This document shows, piece after piece, positions 1-11,805 of a DNA stretch of 64,000 bases. Numbering within the stretch: the stretch's first letter is position 1; each line of letters opens with the position of its first letter. The notes under the pieces were generated by a model. The model was not told where the DNA came from. It did not search any database and saw only the letters and a program-made list of their open reading frames with translations. Made by a program: the position numbers and the translations under genes. Source of the DNA: Zygnema cylindricum (taxonomy: Eukaryota > Streptophyta > Zygnematophyceae > Zygnematales > Zygnemataceae); the NCBI GenBank assembly GCA_037447655.1, contig JBBHKE010000288.1, positions 67,361 through 131,360 on the forward strand. The letters run 5' to 3'.

Positions 1-780
1 CATGCTGTACCGGATTTCCAGCTGTGTACAGTATAGGCCTAAGCCACGGTATTAGAGGCCTCTAAGGTGCTAGGTTACATTAAAGCGGTGCACAGTAGGC
101 TACACCGCTACCGGTGTTTGGCGGCTTTAGAAGAAGGCGCTAGAGCCGCGATTAAAGCCGGCAGGGGATTAGCGCCGAGATCGCGGAAGAAGATTTCGGC
201 GGTTTGTGGCCATCGCCACATCGGATGACACGTGGCGAAATTACATTGGATCGTGGAATCTCCGGAGATTATGGCACCGAATCCGGATATGACATGTGTC
301 GACATTTAGGCCATGTCGTACAATGTCCGTACCTAAAGTACACCGGCAGCTGTACTTTTGCGTACTGAACTGTATTCTGATTGGTTCCGTACATTAGTAG
401 ATAGAGTCTGTGAGAGAGATAGGACTTAGAAAAATTAGAAGATAGGACCCTCTCTCCCAGAGAGCTTCTGTACAAAAGGTCAACTTTGTCCTTACATAAC
501 TTACTGCTCAGGGGAGCAAATTCAGAGATCCTTTTTGCTATCGACTCAGGGGAGTCTTGCCTTCATAGGGGTGCAGGTGGTCAGGGTTTTTGTTTGCCAG
601 GGTGGCAGTTATTTTTGCTGAAACACAAAGGGGTCAGGATTATCCTAGTGGCTTCTTGGAAGCTGTCTACTCTGAGGACTTATGGAGGTCTCAGAGTTTT
701 AGTTTGGACAAATTATTCATTTCATCTGAGGCTCCTTTATATTCACTAGGTAGCCCCTTTAAGTGAATCATTGCCTGATG
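1..780 (+). mobile_element. Copia LTR plus leader fragment (group A)
   Basis: From about 165 onward this matches the 5' LTR and leader of Copia A at 6,430-6,950: shared blocks include gagatcgcggaag, the cccagagagcttctgtac segment and the final ttatcctag motif followed by the leader around 650-700. Similarity then stops, so this is an LTR with a short piece of leader and no coding region. Bases 1-165 have no match that I can see in the window and are probably the upstream part of the same LTR. A small reading frame here (486-749) is LTR sequence, not a gene. Confidence 0.7.
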
Positions 781-879
781 ATAAGGGGAGAGAGTCCCCC
801 TAGAACATGCATTTTCTAACAATAACATTCGAAACCGATTTGTGTATTCCACCATGCTACCGCTTGTCTACTTATATTC

Positions 880-1215
880 CTAGATTTGGCTAACAACTAT
901 AATTTCATGTTGGTCACTTGCTCTAACATAAGAAGATTTCAAAGCATCCCAGAAATCTAATGCCTTTGTAACATTAATATATGTCATATGCAATTCTTTT
1001 GATATCATAAGCTTCACTAAATGCAAAGCTTGGTTATTCTTTTGATCAAAGTTGTCATCAAATTCTGCAAGGGATCCATTTAACACATCAATAAGTTTCA
1101 CTTGCTTGAAGGAAGACTTCACCAAATCTGCCCAATAGAGATATTTACGTCCATCAAAATCTGGAATTCGTGAAGGCGAGCCCGTGACATGTTGTTTTGA
1201 AACAACAGTTGGCAT
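880..1215 (-). pseudogene. Copia gag N-terminal fragment (element E)
   Basis: The minus-strand frame from an ATG at 1,215 reads as the N-terminal Gag domain of Ty1/Copia elements (UBN2/DUF4219-like): a PSRIPDFDGRKYLYW start motif, then an LNGSLAEFDD stretch and a KALDFWDALKSSYV helix. It ends near 880 without zinc knuckle, protease or pol. Its N-terminus differs from the group A Gag (PSRVPILNGTVFIYW), so it is another Copia family. Only the 5' part of the gene is present. Confidence 0.65.
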
Positions 1216-2029
1216 TGAAGATGAAGAAGAAACAATAGTAGTAGTGAGTGTAGAACAAAGCAAGAGAGGAAGCTTACACAAATTCCAATGGCAAAACAAG
1301 AACTTTGACAGACAACAACTTTCATCACAGGGATACAATAGCCCTACAAATATTCTACAGTGTAGATATCATACAAAGGAGCATACACATAAAATTTCAC
1401 TTAATTCTCCTCACAGATCTGTGAGATATTCAGAGGTGAATTTTCATAAAAATTGACTGTACAGTTATTCATATCATTTGTTCCTAATAATCAAATTCAC
1501 TAAGTCCTACTTATATATACTGAAACTACACTAAGCTATATGGAGGCATTCCAGCCGTTGATCTAACATTCTAACACAACAAATACTGTGAGTATACCTG
1601 TGTACTGAAGGCATGTCATAAACCACATTTTCAACACTAAACAACTAATTCACTACAAACAAAATTACGTTCTACCAAATATTTACACCGAAGTTCAGAG
1701 AACGTTAAGTGATAGTGATCTAGTGACGCCTCGTCAGTATTTGTTGGCGGCGGCTGTCAACCGTCTGATTAGAGAATTTGACATTGTAGATGTGACTTCA
1801 CGAAGTCCCGTGGTCCTGCCAAATTTGCGTACGTCCACGGAGGACATACTTACGCATTTCTCTCAAGTGACAACGCGTGTCCCAAGTGTGAATGAACCGT
1901 GAATTCCCAACTTCACTATCACACTACTTTTGGTAAGTACTGAGCTGAACTCAACCAAAAATAACTTAAGTCCTGAACAACTCTCTCTACCTCAAGCTGA
2001 GGCATAGAGAGGACTAAAGCTTTCTAAAA
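1216..2029. other. AT-rich stretch, probably LTR/leader of element E
   Basis: No convincing coding sequence. It lies directly upstream of the minus-strand gag fragment and directly beyond the end of the element C 3' LTR, so it is probably the 5' LTR and leader of element E, cut by C. I could not find a clear primer-binding site or a second LTR copy to prove this. Confidence 0.3.
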
Positions 2030-2925
2030 AAACAGTCTCTAGGATAATATTTTCCATTTTGATTTTCCCACTTAATAAGTGCGATCGTGGCACGCAAAAA
2101 AATTGATTGACTACAACCCTATGTAGCGAGGACTCCCTTAAGTCCGCAGCAAAAAAAATCGCTGAAATTGCTCCTCGAGCATTAAGTTATAGCTAGCCAA
2201 AGATGGGCTATAAAAACAAAAGGTTTCTCAAAGAGAGGTGCCTCAAAAAAGGTTAAGTCCTTAACTCCCTCTCTAAACCTCCTTCTTCTAGTGTACCTAG
2301 CCTATCAAAAGATTGTAAGGTACAAGAAGGTACAAGTACCGCTGTACTTCTTGTATAACCATATTACGACATGGCCGCCCCGTTGACGTGTGTCAGTACC
2401 TAAGCCGTAATCGATCCCCCGATAATATCCGTTGTCCAATTAGGACATGCCACGTGTTGTTCACGGATATTGGCCAACAAACCGCCAAAAGTTCATCCCT
2501 GTTCCGGCTCTTGTGTGAGTCGTCGATCGTGAACGACATTTGATTTTAATGTTGTTTCGTTGATTTCGTGTGGTCTTGCACGTTTTATGTTCACTTTGTC
2601 CTGTAATCTGTTAAATGAATTATGTCACCGTGCAATGTGTTAAATAAGAATCAAACCCAATATAACTAACTATTCATCAAGACCTAACGTATACGGCGGA
2701 CGGCTGTGTCGTACGGCAGTTATCTGAGAGGTCATAGGATAATATCTTATCCTCGGCACCTATCTTTTGCAAAGGTCTATGTTTTCTCTTGCTCCCTATG
2801 CCTGTCTCCTTGTCTGCCAAAGGCAGCCATGGTTGCCCGCTAGTCCTCTGTAACTACGACAAGTATAACGACTGTAGTAAGACCATGGACCACAAAAGAT
2901 AGAATATAAATATCATGTTTGAACA
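2030..2925 (-). repeat. 3' LTR of Copia C
   Basis: On the minus strand the LTR begins TGTTCAAACATG immediately after a polypurine tract and ends around 2,030 in the tattatcctagag motif shared with the LTR ends of A and B. The shared motif near the end is clear; the exact last base is not, because no second LTR of C is in the window. The LTR start differs from that of A (TGTAGAAATTG). Confidence 0.65.
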
Positions 2926-2937
2926 CTCCCCTTATTT
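2926..2937 (-). other. Polypurine tract of Copia C
   Basis: The minus strand reads AATAAGGGGAG directly before the LTR start. The same AAATAAGGGGAG motif precedes the 3' LTR stub of Copia A, supporting a common family. Confidence 0.7.
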
Positions 2938-3059
2938 TCTAATATATCTTTTGCTTTAGTCTGCACTTCTCCCTAAAAACAAACAACTTGGGAGAAGGAA
3001 CTAGTTTACCATCTTCATATCAGATTTGTATTCCAAACTAATATTTTATTTCTCAATCT

Positions 3060-5880
3060 TCTCTCTAAAAAACGTGAGTCAGATATCCATATGTTTTTCT
3101 TTAAATTGATGCTTTGGGTTTGCTGGAATTGCAATCGCAACTTGATTATCCCGAAATATCCTTTGTACTCCATTCTTCATACAACCAAGTTATTGATGCA
3201 AAGATTTCACCCACATTAATTCTTTCACAGCCAAACAAGGGGCCATGTACTTAGCCTCTATGTCGGACTGAGCAATCACCTTTTGTTGCTTATTGCTCCA
3301 ACTGCAAGCTCCATTCCCAACATACAACACATACCAATGAGTACACCTCCTCATCTTGTTCCTATCAAGTATCGCATGACTCTTTTGGCCGTTTCCCAAT
3401 CTTTCTTCCTGGGATCATCCATACTCATACCTAATATTCCTACTGCTGTTGCTACATTAGGACGGGTACGGTTCATAAAATAGATCAAACTAAGGACAAC
3501 CTCTCGGTACAGAATATTTTGCATAAACTTTCTTTTTTCTTGTCCTAACTCATTTTTCGAGATCAAAACTTCTTCTTTTGAGCTCCCCTCATTTTTTTTT
3601 TTTAATCCATTGGAGTCATACAACCATTCTCTTTATCCTTTGAAATTTTTCAAGCATATTTCGTATTGCTTCCTTTTGAGTTAACTTTATTATTTTCTTC
3701 TCTTAATCCCTCCCCATTTGAATTCCCAAATTTTATATTGCCTCTCCCTAGTCTTTCTTTTCAAATCTACTCTTTAGATCATTTTTCAATCCATTAATTT
3801 TCTCCATTTATTTACTCAAGACAAGCAAATCAGCAACATAGATGGCAATGAAAATTATGCTTTCCTTGTCCTCAAACAGATAGATGGAATGATCCGAACT
3901 GCTTCGGATATATCCCAAACTTGTCAAACACTCGTCGAGCTTTTTGTTCCATTATCGTGGAGCCTGCATTAGTCCATAGAGAGATTTTATCAATGTTCAC
4001 AATTTTCTTTCTTCTCCTTTCTCTACAAATCCTTCTATTTGTCGCATGAAGGTCTTTTCTTCTAATTTTCCGTGTTATAAAGCAGTTTTGATGTCCATTT
4101 GGTGCAATTCTGTCTTCCGCTGCCGCTAGACTAAGTAGAATCAGGACAAAGGGAAATCTAACAACCGGAGCAAAGGTCTGCTCATAATCGATTCCCTCCT
4201 TCTTTGTAAACCCCTTGGCCACTAGTCTAGAGTTTTATTGCTCGGTAGTATGATGCGGGTTGAGTTTCAACTTAAATACCCATTTGCATCCTATCGGCTT
4301 TCTGTCCGGAAGACAGTCCACCATCTCCCATGTATTTGCTTCCATAATCGAAGCCATCTCATCATTAACGGTTGTCATCTATCTACTCCATTCACACTAT
4401 TAATTGCTTTTGAGTAAGTGTGGGGTTTACTTAAATGTGACGGCTTAGTTACCTTGTTATTCACTTGCCTCTCTTGAAGTCTCTTGCTACTTCTCCTTCC
4501 TCCTTCAAAATCGGATGCCCGGATGGAGGGTAATCTTAGATTTCTCTGAATCACTTCATCTTCTCCCCAATCCATGGAGTCCATCTCCGGACGTCCATCA
4601 TCCATTTCCGGTCTTTCCTCGTTTTGAACCGAAAGCAGTTGCTCCAAGAGCGGGTCACTCTTTGTTAGATCTTTCTCTTCATCTGCAAAGTCAGGCCAAA
4701 CCGAAGTTTGATTAGAAGAATTTGAATCCAATTCATTTTCGGATTCAATTCTAATTCTAGCCAGTTTAGTATACTTAAAAAAATATATGGACTTTCCTTC
4801 ATCCATGATTACAAAGTGTTTTACTAGAATGACATCTTCTCTTCCGAGATAATACACTCTATATCCTTTACTATTTTCATCATATCCTAGTAAGTACCCC
4901 GGCTTTCCCCTTGCATCTAACTTTCAATCAGATTTTTTTGTGTTTAGACTAAACACTTCACTTACGAACACCTTTAAGTGTGAAACATCCAATTTTCTCC
5001 TGGTCCATCTTTCATAGGGTGTTTGACCTTTCACTGCTAAGGTAAGGACTCTATTTTTAAGATAGTTAGCACAATACATAGCTTCTGCTCGAAAGTTTTT
5101 TCTATTATTTTTATCCGATAACATAGTACTAACACTATCACTCAATGTTCGATTTAATCTCTCGGCTACATTGTTTTGTTCTAGTTTCTTTGGAACAGTC
5201 TTTTGGTGTTGAACCCCTTCCTCTTTCAAAAAATACTAAAACTCCTTAGAGGTATATTACCTCCCATTATCACTTCTCACTTTCTTTATAAGTGTCTCAT
5301 GAAGCTTCTCACTCTATGCTTTATACTCTTTAAAATAAGCCAAAGCCTCAGATTTGTTTTTCAAGAAATAGACTCTAACTCACTAGACCAATCATCAGTG
5401 ATAGTAAGCATAAATCATTTCCCTCCAACTGATGACACTTTGGCCGGTCCCCATATGTGAGTGTGAACTAGATCTAAGACATTTTCACCCTTATATATTG
5501 CGGTTTTTGGGAATGGCAATCTGTGGGCCTTACCTTAAGCACATCCAATACAATCATCTAAGATCTCAAGATCTCCAAAATGTATTCTCTCAACTACACC
5601 CATTTCTTCATTTCTTTCAACGTATCTAGATGCATATGTCCCAATATTTTATGCCACATCATCGAATCACTTACATTGGCATAGTAAACTTTCGTTTTTC
5701 CATCATTCAAATTTAGCCTAAACATTCTTTGGTTACCATTTTCAGCCGTTGAAGTACACTTCATTTTCATAGCTAGCAAAAAAGGCTCCATTCTTAGTAA
5801 AAGTCTCAAAACCCTTATCATCTTAGACCGGCGTAGAAATAGTATTTTTATTCAACTCTGGAATAAAAAGTATATCATAG
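3060..5880 (-). pseudogene. pol: Degenerate pol of Copia C
   Basis: Reading 5' to 3' on the minus strand: the protease tail and GAG-pre-integrase domain (LFIPELNKN, then MMWHKILGHMHLDTLKEMKK, 5,870-5,594); integrase core with VRSDNG and ERLNRTLSDS (5,290-4,924); an integrase-RT linker (4,857-4,375); RT N-terminal part with KGFTKKEGIDYEQTFAPVV (4,222-3,872); and RNase H with CTHWYVLYVGNGACSWSNKQQ and NPKHQFKEKHMDI (3,400-3,070). The frame changes several times and stops occur in most domains, so no functional polyprotein is possible. Closest relative in the window is Copia A. Confidence 0.8.
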
Positions 5881-5891
5881 AAAGTGATAAT

Positions 5892-6911
5892 TGTAGAAAT
5901 TGATGGTTGTTTTAGTATTTTCTAGGTCTAAAATGAAATGCCAAAAAGACGGCGAGGCATTCTGCCTCTAACTTCTCTCTCCAACTCCCACACTTAACTT
6001 CTCTCTCCAACTCCCACACTTGTTGCAGTCACTGAGAAGTTGGAGAGGAAGCTAGAGACATGGGTGCCAATGCTATCCAAAGATTTACGGGTAATAGATT
6101 AGTTGATTTACAGTGTAGTAGATTTGTTGATTTACTAAAAGGGGAGTTGTCAAATCCAAGATTTGATCTTGGTACCTACGGTCCATTAAAGCTGCTGTTA
6201 GCCAGTAGACCTAGGGTTTAATAATTATATAAACGTTACCACGTAGGCTAATTCATTTAACGACAACTATATAAGGGATACATAGAGTAAGTTTTGTAAA
6301 GTACGGATTACGAGTACGGAGAAGACACAAGAACCACGCTTTTGTTTCGATAACGCAACAAATACCGCGCAAGTATTTATGACGGCTATGATTGATATCG
6401 GCATTCGATCGGACGACCAGAAAAAATGTTGAGATCGCGGAAGAGGATTTCGGTGGTTTGTGGTCACCGCCATATCGGATGACACGTGGCACCATGACAT
6501 CGGATTTTGGCATCTCCCAGGATAATGAAACGAATCTGGATATGACATGTGTTGACTTTTTGGCCATGTCATACAATGTCCGTAAAAAATGTACAACTTC
6601 AGTTGTACCTTTTTGTATGGCAAAATAATATGATTGGTGCCAACTTTAGTAGATAGAGTTTTAGAGAAAGATAGGACTTAGAAAAAATTGGTAAATAGGG
6701 CCCTCTCTCCCAGAAAGCTTCTGTACAAAAGGTCAACTTTGACCCTCCATACCTTACTGCTCAAGAGAGCAAATTCTGAGATTCTTTTTGCTATTGACTC
6801 AAATAAGTCTTGCCTCCACAAGGGTGAAGGTGGTCAAAGATTTTGTCTGCCAAGGTGGCACTTATTCTCGCTGAAACACAATGGGGTCAGGGTTATCCTA
6901 GAGGCTTTTTG
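5892..6911 (+). repeat. 5' LTR of Copia A
   Basis: Starts TGTAGAAATTGATGG. The first 48 bases recur at 11,222 after the polypurine tract, which marks the LTR start. The downstream part matches the 1-780 fragment and, on the minus strand, the LTRs of B and C. The end is set near 6,911 by alignment with the end of the B LTR. At 5,969-6,020 there is a 26-bp direct duplication (cttctctctccaactccc core), followed by a short inverted copy. Confidence 0.65.
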
Positions 6912-6958
6912 CAAGCTGCCCATTCTGAGGAGCTATGGAGGACTCAAAGTTGCAGGTT

Positions 6959-7876
6959 ATGGGCCCACCCTCTAGGGTACCCATCCTTAATGGAACTGTC
7001 TTCATATACTGGGAAAGTATGATGACAGGAGCTCTATGCAAAAAAAGGTTTTGGGGGATAGTTAGTGGACGAGTGGTATGTCATCAAGTCTTGGAATCCC
7101 TCTTAGGTTTGGAGGAAGCGATTCACCAAAAAAGCAGATCCATCTTCAATGGAGGAGATAAAGGAAAGGGAGGTGGTGGACAAAAGAAACGAGAAAGAGA
7201 AGACCACACTTATAGCAACTGGTTCGGCATTCATATAAACTATTTCGAGGAACGAGGAGAGTGATACTGATACATGGGACTTTAACAACATGGCGACAAA
7301 ACACTTCATCCTCCACCATCTTACTCAAGGGCTTATATCTCCTCATATGCAGGTAGAATGGGCATCCGATATTTGGATGGCTCTCATAAAGATGTGCCAA
7401 AATGGTACGATTCAACAACAACAGTTGGCTGATCAAAAAATTAACAAGTATGTATACAAAGGGGGAATGATGTTGGATTTTTGTAATGAGCTTGCTACAC
7501 TTTTCATGGAGCTAGAGAGTATTGGAAAAGAATATAGTGAAAAAGAAAAGGTTAACTGTTTACTGATGAAGTTACCCGATGAGTTCGAGAAAATAGTCAA
7601 CCGTGTGCAGGACTTGCCGGACTCAAGGTGGATATGGAACTCAGTGGTAGGGATTTCTTGTTCAGGAGAATACGATTGAGATCTGAAGGGGAGGAAAGAG
7701 TGGCCAAGCCTTGGCAACTGCGACCGATTGGAGGAACAAGAATTCTCGGAAACCGGTCGAAAACTATGGGGGGAGAGAGCAAAAAAATTAGACCGACGAG
7801 TTCGGACCAAGTGCTCCTAAAGGTTTATGTCATTTTTGTAAGAAACTTGGGCACTATATGGCAGAGTGCAATAAGC
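6959..7876 (+). pseudogene. gag: Copia A gag
   Basis: The ATG at 6,959 starts MGPPSRVPILNGTVFIYW, matching the same position in Copia B, which supports this start. The frame continues to 7,264, shifts, and resumes as the helical Gag core at 7,290-7,640 (EWASDIWMALIKMCQN, LMKLPDEFEKIVN). The CCHC zinc knuckle CHFCKKLGHYMAEC lies at 7,828-7,869 in a further frame, with a TAG at 7,789 just upstream. The knuckle binds element RNA in the virus-like particle. At least two frameshifts and one stop make it nonfunctional. Confidence 0.8.
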
Positions 7877-8589
7877 TAACCGAGCTTCGGTTAAAGGAGA
7901 GGGAGACCGGTGGTATCCCGAGAGGAAAGAAAAAGGCCCTTGTGACACAGGTACATGAGGCGGAATTCGAGGACGAGGACGATGAGCTCCTTTTAGATGA
8001 GGAGTTGGAGGCGAAAAATGAGGTCGAAATTCCACGAAGGCAGAAATGTGCTTACGGTGGATTGAAAGGTGAAGCAGGCTGGATTATAGATTCAGGTGCC
8101 TCAATGCACATGTGTAAGGATAGACACCTGTTCACTAAGATAAGAAAGATTCCCACCGTAGAGATAGAGTACGGGGATGGGAGGATAGTCACCACTACTC
8201 TTGTAGGATCGGTAGATCTGAAAGTGTTAGTAGAAGGAAAGACATCCATATTAACATTCTCCGATGTATTGTTTATTCCGGAGCTGAACAAAAACCTTAT
8301 CTCTACATCAGTATTAGATGATAAGGGTTTTTTCACTAGCACTAGGGAAGGAGTCTTTACTGCTAGTTTTGAGGAGGATGTCTATTTCATTGCTGAGAAA
8401 GGTAGCCATGGGATGTTTAGGCTGATCTTAAGTAATGAAACGAAGAAACTTTATTATGCTGGTGTTCATGATATTATGATGTGGCATAAGAGGCTTGGGC
8501 ATGTGAATCTAGATAAGTTAAGAGAGATGAAAAAGATGGGAGTGGTGGAAGGGATTCAGTTCAGTGAAATTGAGAAAAAAAAATTCTAG
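7801..8589 (+). pseudogene. pol: Copia A protease and GAG-pre-integrase
   Basis: One open frame carries the zinc knuckle, an acidic linker, the aspartic protease motif WIIDSGASMHMC near 8,080-8,115, the flap-side LFIPELNKNLIS segment and the pre-integrase motif MMWHKRLGHVNLDKLREMKK. It ends at 8,589 in a run of lysine codons where the integrase HHCC cysteines should follow. The protease would process Gag-Pol. The protease motif itself is intact. Confidence 0.8.
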
Positions 8590-9473
8590 ATTTAGTACAC
8601 TCAGATATTTCGGGGCCGGCCAGAGTGCAATCACCCAGGGGGAAGAGATTTATGATGACTATCACCAATGATTGGTCTCGGAATTCCAGGGTGTATTATT
8701 TGAAAAACAAGTCAAAAGCTCAAGAATGTTTTAGACAATATAAAGCATGGAGCGAAAAACTCCATGAAACTCCAATCAACAGAGTAAGGAGTGACAATGG
8801 TGGAGAGTATTATTCTAACCAGTTTGAGGATTTTCTGAGGGAAGATGGAGAACAACACCAAAAGACAGTTCCAAAAAACCCGGTACAGAGTGGGGTAGTT
8901 GAAAGATTAAATAAGACACTAAGTGATAGTGCTAGAAATATGTTGTCGGATAAGAGGATAGGAAAAAGGTTTTAAGTTGAAGCAATGAACTGTGCTAATT
9001 ACCTCAAAAATAGAGTTCTTACTTCAACTATAAAAGGTCAAAAACCTTATGAGAGATGGACCGGCCAGAAACCAGACATATCTCACTTAAAGGTTTTCGG
9101 CAGTCAAGTATTCAGTCTAGATACAGATCGATCTAATTGGAAGCTAGATCCTAAAGGAAAAATGAGATACTTATTAGAATATGATGAGGATGTTAAAGGA
9201 TACAGAGTTTATGATCTAAAAAGGGAAGATATAATCTTACTAAAGCATCTAATAGCTATGGATGAAGGAAAGTCTGTGGATCCTTTCAAGTATACAAAGT
9301 CAGTAAAAATCAGATTTGAGTGTGGAAATTCCGATGACTTTGAGCTTCCTAACTCTCCAAGTTTTAGAGAAGATGACATTCTTGTAGAAACAAATCAGAT
9401 TGAAAAGGACTCGGCTGTGGAAATTCTAGTGACAACTCTACCGGAAGCGGAAGATGTGGTGGAAATTGATTGA
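8590..9473 (+). pseudogene. pol: Copia A integrase
   Basis: Integrase core in one frame from about 8,592: LVHSDISGPARV carries the first catalytic Asp, VRSDNGGEYYS the second, and VVERLNKTLSDS the Glu. A TAA at 8,973 interrupts the frame, which resumes at 8,985 with MNCANYLKNRVL and runs through the C-terminal SHLKVFGSQVFSLD motif to 9,473. The cysteine pair of the N-terminal HHCC zinc finger, present in Copia B, is missing, which looks like an internal deletion of roughly 90 bp. Confidence 0.8.
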
Positions 9474-9599
9474 ATCACGGGACGAAGGGAAGCCGAGAAT
9501 GTTCAAAGAACCCACGAGAACCATTTATTCCGGCCACAGATTTGGAGGGGGGAAGGAGAAGTAGCAAAAGATTGAGAAAAAAAAAATAGGTTAATAAAA

Positions 9600-11077
9600 A
9601 GGTAACAAAACTATCTCATCAAGATGAACCTCAGACTTATGGAGAGGCGATGACTTGTCCAGAAAGGAACCTGTGGAAGACAGCCATCAATGAGGAGATG
9701 GCCTCAATTATGGCAGCCGATACTTGGGAGCTGGTGGATTGTCCATCTAACCGAAAACCAATCGGTTGTAAGTGGGTGTTCAAATAAAAACTTAACCTAG
9801 ATAACACGATTGAGCGTTACAAAGCCCGATTAGTGGCAAAGGGATTTACACAAAAGGAGGGAATTGACTACGAGGAAACCTTTGCCCCGGTGGTCAGATT
9901 TCCCTCCGTCCGCATACTTCTCAGTTTAGCAGCAGCGAAAGACATGGAGGTGCACCAGATGGACATCAAGACAGCCTTCTTGCATGGAGAATTGGAAGAG
10001 GAGATCTTCATGCGACAACCCGAAGGATTTGTGGAGGAAGGAGAGGAGAGTAAGGTATGCCGACTAATTAAATCTCTTCATGGGTTGAAAGAGGCGCCTC
10101 AACAATGGAATAAGAAGCTTGATTAGTTTCTTACCGATCTGGGATATATCCGGATCAGCTTAGATCACTCAATGTATGTTTTTGAAGATGAGGAAGGTGA
10201 TATTTTTAACGCAATTCATGTTGATGATTTGCTTGTTTTAAGTAAATCAATTGAAAAAATTAATGAACAAAAAACCGATCTTAAAGGGAGATTTGAGATG
10301 AAAGATATGGGGGAGACAAAATTTATTTTGGGAATTCAAGTAGAAAAAGACCGAGAAAGAAAGATTATAAGATTAACTCAAAAAGAAGCAATAGGGAACA
10401 TGTTGGAAAAAATTCAAATGGATAAAGCTAACAGTTGTACAACTCTAATAGAGTTAAAGAAGGGAAATGACGGGAGTGAGGAAAAAAGAGTCATAGTCTT
10501 AGACGAGGAATTAAGTCCTGAAGTAGCGAAGTTCATGCAGAACATTCCCTACAGGCAAGTAGTGGGAAGCCTAATCTATTTTATGAATTCTACATGGCCG
10601 AATTTAGGTGCAGCTATAGGAGTGCTAAGTATAAGTCTAAATACTCCCATTAAGAGGGATTGGGAGGAAGCTAAGAGAGTCCTTAGATGTTTGAAAGGAA
10701 CTAGGGATCTATCGTTGAATTTGGGTGGAGAGAATACTGACATCAATACTTGGAGTGATGCTAGTTATGGTGATGCTCCGATGAGGAGATGTACTTCTGG
10801 ATATGTAATATATGTGGGTGATAGGGCTTGTTGTTGGAGTAGCAAACAACAAAAGGTTATTGCTCACTCCACCAGGGAGGCTAAGTATATGGCCCCTTGC
10901 TCTAGTGTAAAAGAATTGATGTGGGTTAAGTCTTTGCTTCGTGAGCTTGGTTACCTTAAAAGTGATGTGCAATATTTTTGTGATAATCAAGCACCAATCG
11001 ATACTTCTGCCAATCCTAAACATCATTTTAAAGCCAAACACATGGACATTAGACTCAACTTTGTTAGAGAGAAATAG
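9600..11077 (+). pseudogene. pol: Copia A reverse transcriptase and RNase H
   Basis: A single frame with two stops (TAA 9,785, TAG 10,124) covers the whole RT-RNase H module. Visible motifs are LWKTAINEEMASI, KGFTQKEGIDYEETFAPVV, HQMDIKTAFLHGELEEE, then HVDDLLVLS at the catalytic YxDD box (Y replaced by H), and the RNase H with WSDASYGDA, CTSGYVIYVG and STREAKYMA. It ends FKAKHMDIRLNFVREK at 11,077. With only two stops it is the best kept part of A. Confidence 0.85.
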
Positions 11078-11208
11078 AAAACAAAATAATCAGTTTAGAG
11101 TACAAACCAGATAACGAGATGGTAGCAGATATGATGACCAAACCTGTGCCTTCCTCTAAGCTAAATTTCTACAAGGAGAAGTGTGGTCTAAAATTGAAGA
11201 TTGACTAT

Positions 11209-11277
11209 AAAATAAGGGGAGTATAGAAATTGATGGTTCTTTTAGTATTTTCTAGGTCTAAAATGAAATAAAGATAT
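11209..11277 (+). repeat. Copia A polypurine tract and truncated 3' LTR
   Basis: The tract AAAATAAGGGGAG is followed by TATAGAAATTGATGG, the LTR start with TG changed to TA. Identity with the 5' LTR runs for about 48 bases, then both copies diverge 8 bases before the chromovirus LTR starts at 11,278. The rest of this LTR is missing from the window. Confidence 0.75.
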
Positions 11278-11760
11278 TGTAAAAGATGTGACAATACACC
11301 ACAACACGTCACAGTGCACAGCGGAAAATACCAAGGATCTTCCCGTAGCAACAGCATGAGCACACACAACTCATAGACAAGGTTGCGCTTTATTACTTGA
11401 AAGAGAGTACAAGATTGCGCTAGCTGTGTAGGTCTACTTCAGGTCCCCCATTCACTAGGTCTACTCGCCTATTTAAACTAGCTAACTGCTAGTCAACCTA
11501 GTACTATACAGCTGTACACGTGGACCTTCGCGGCCAACCGAGATCTATCCAAAACTTCCTTCTAGAACTATACAGTTCCATCTACATTCTGCGGCGTTGC
11601 TATGCTGCGCTGCTGCGCTACTAAGTTGCTATGCTGCTATGCTGCGCTGGTCTGGAATCGCAGCTGCGCTGCTCTGGAATTGCAACTGCGCTGCTCTGAA
11701 ATCGCAACTATAGCAGCCTTGCCCCAGCCACTAAGTGCCCAAATCTGTAACCCTGTTACA
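11278..11760 (-). repeat. 3' LTR of chromovirus
   Basis: 483 bp, TGTAAAAG to CTGTTACA, matching 18,078-18,559 at roughly 96 percent by eye. On the minus strand a purine-rich CCCTTAGTGGGAGGCAC lies just before it. The right third is built from repeats of gctgcgctgctctg and ctatgctgcgctg type, with an approximately 23-bp period (ctggaattgcaactgcgctg). Confidence 0.9.
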
Positions 11761-11805
11761 GTGCCTCCCACTAAGGGTTCAGCGTCCCGCTGAACTTTGG
11801 TTGAC

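Larger units (their letters stand above)
2030..5891 (-). mobile_element. Copia C, 5'-truncated retrotransposon
   Basis: Minus-strand Ty1/Copia element with gene order protease end, integrase, reverse transcriptase, RNase H, polypurine tract and 3' LTR. The gag, the protease active site and the 5' LTR are absent: homology stops at 5,891, exactly where the 5' LTR of Copia A begins, so A inserted into C or a later rearrangement joined them. The missing 5' part is not found on the other side of A. Confidence 0.75.
5892..11277 (+). mobile_element. Copia A retrotransposon
   Basis: Plus-strand Ty1/Copia element with 5' LTR, gag, protease, integrase, RT, RNase H and a polypurine tract. Only the first 56 bases of the 3' LTR remain before the chromovirus LTR starts at 11,278. 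The coding region is frameshifted and has several stops, so the element is dead. It is the most complete member of the A/B/C group. Confidence 0.85.

Noticed and set aside
486-749. 87-codon plus-strand ORF
   Set aside because: Homologous LTR/leader sequence occurs at 6,688-6,975 and on the minus strand at 20,498-20,713 with changed frames, so it is LTR DNA that happens to stay open.
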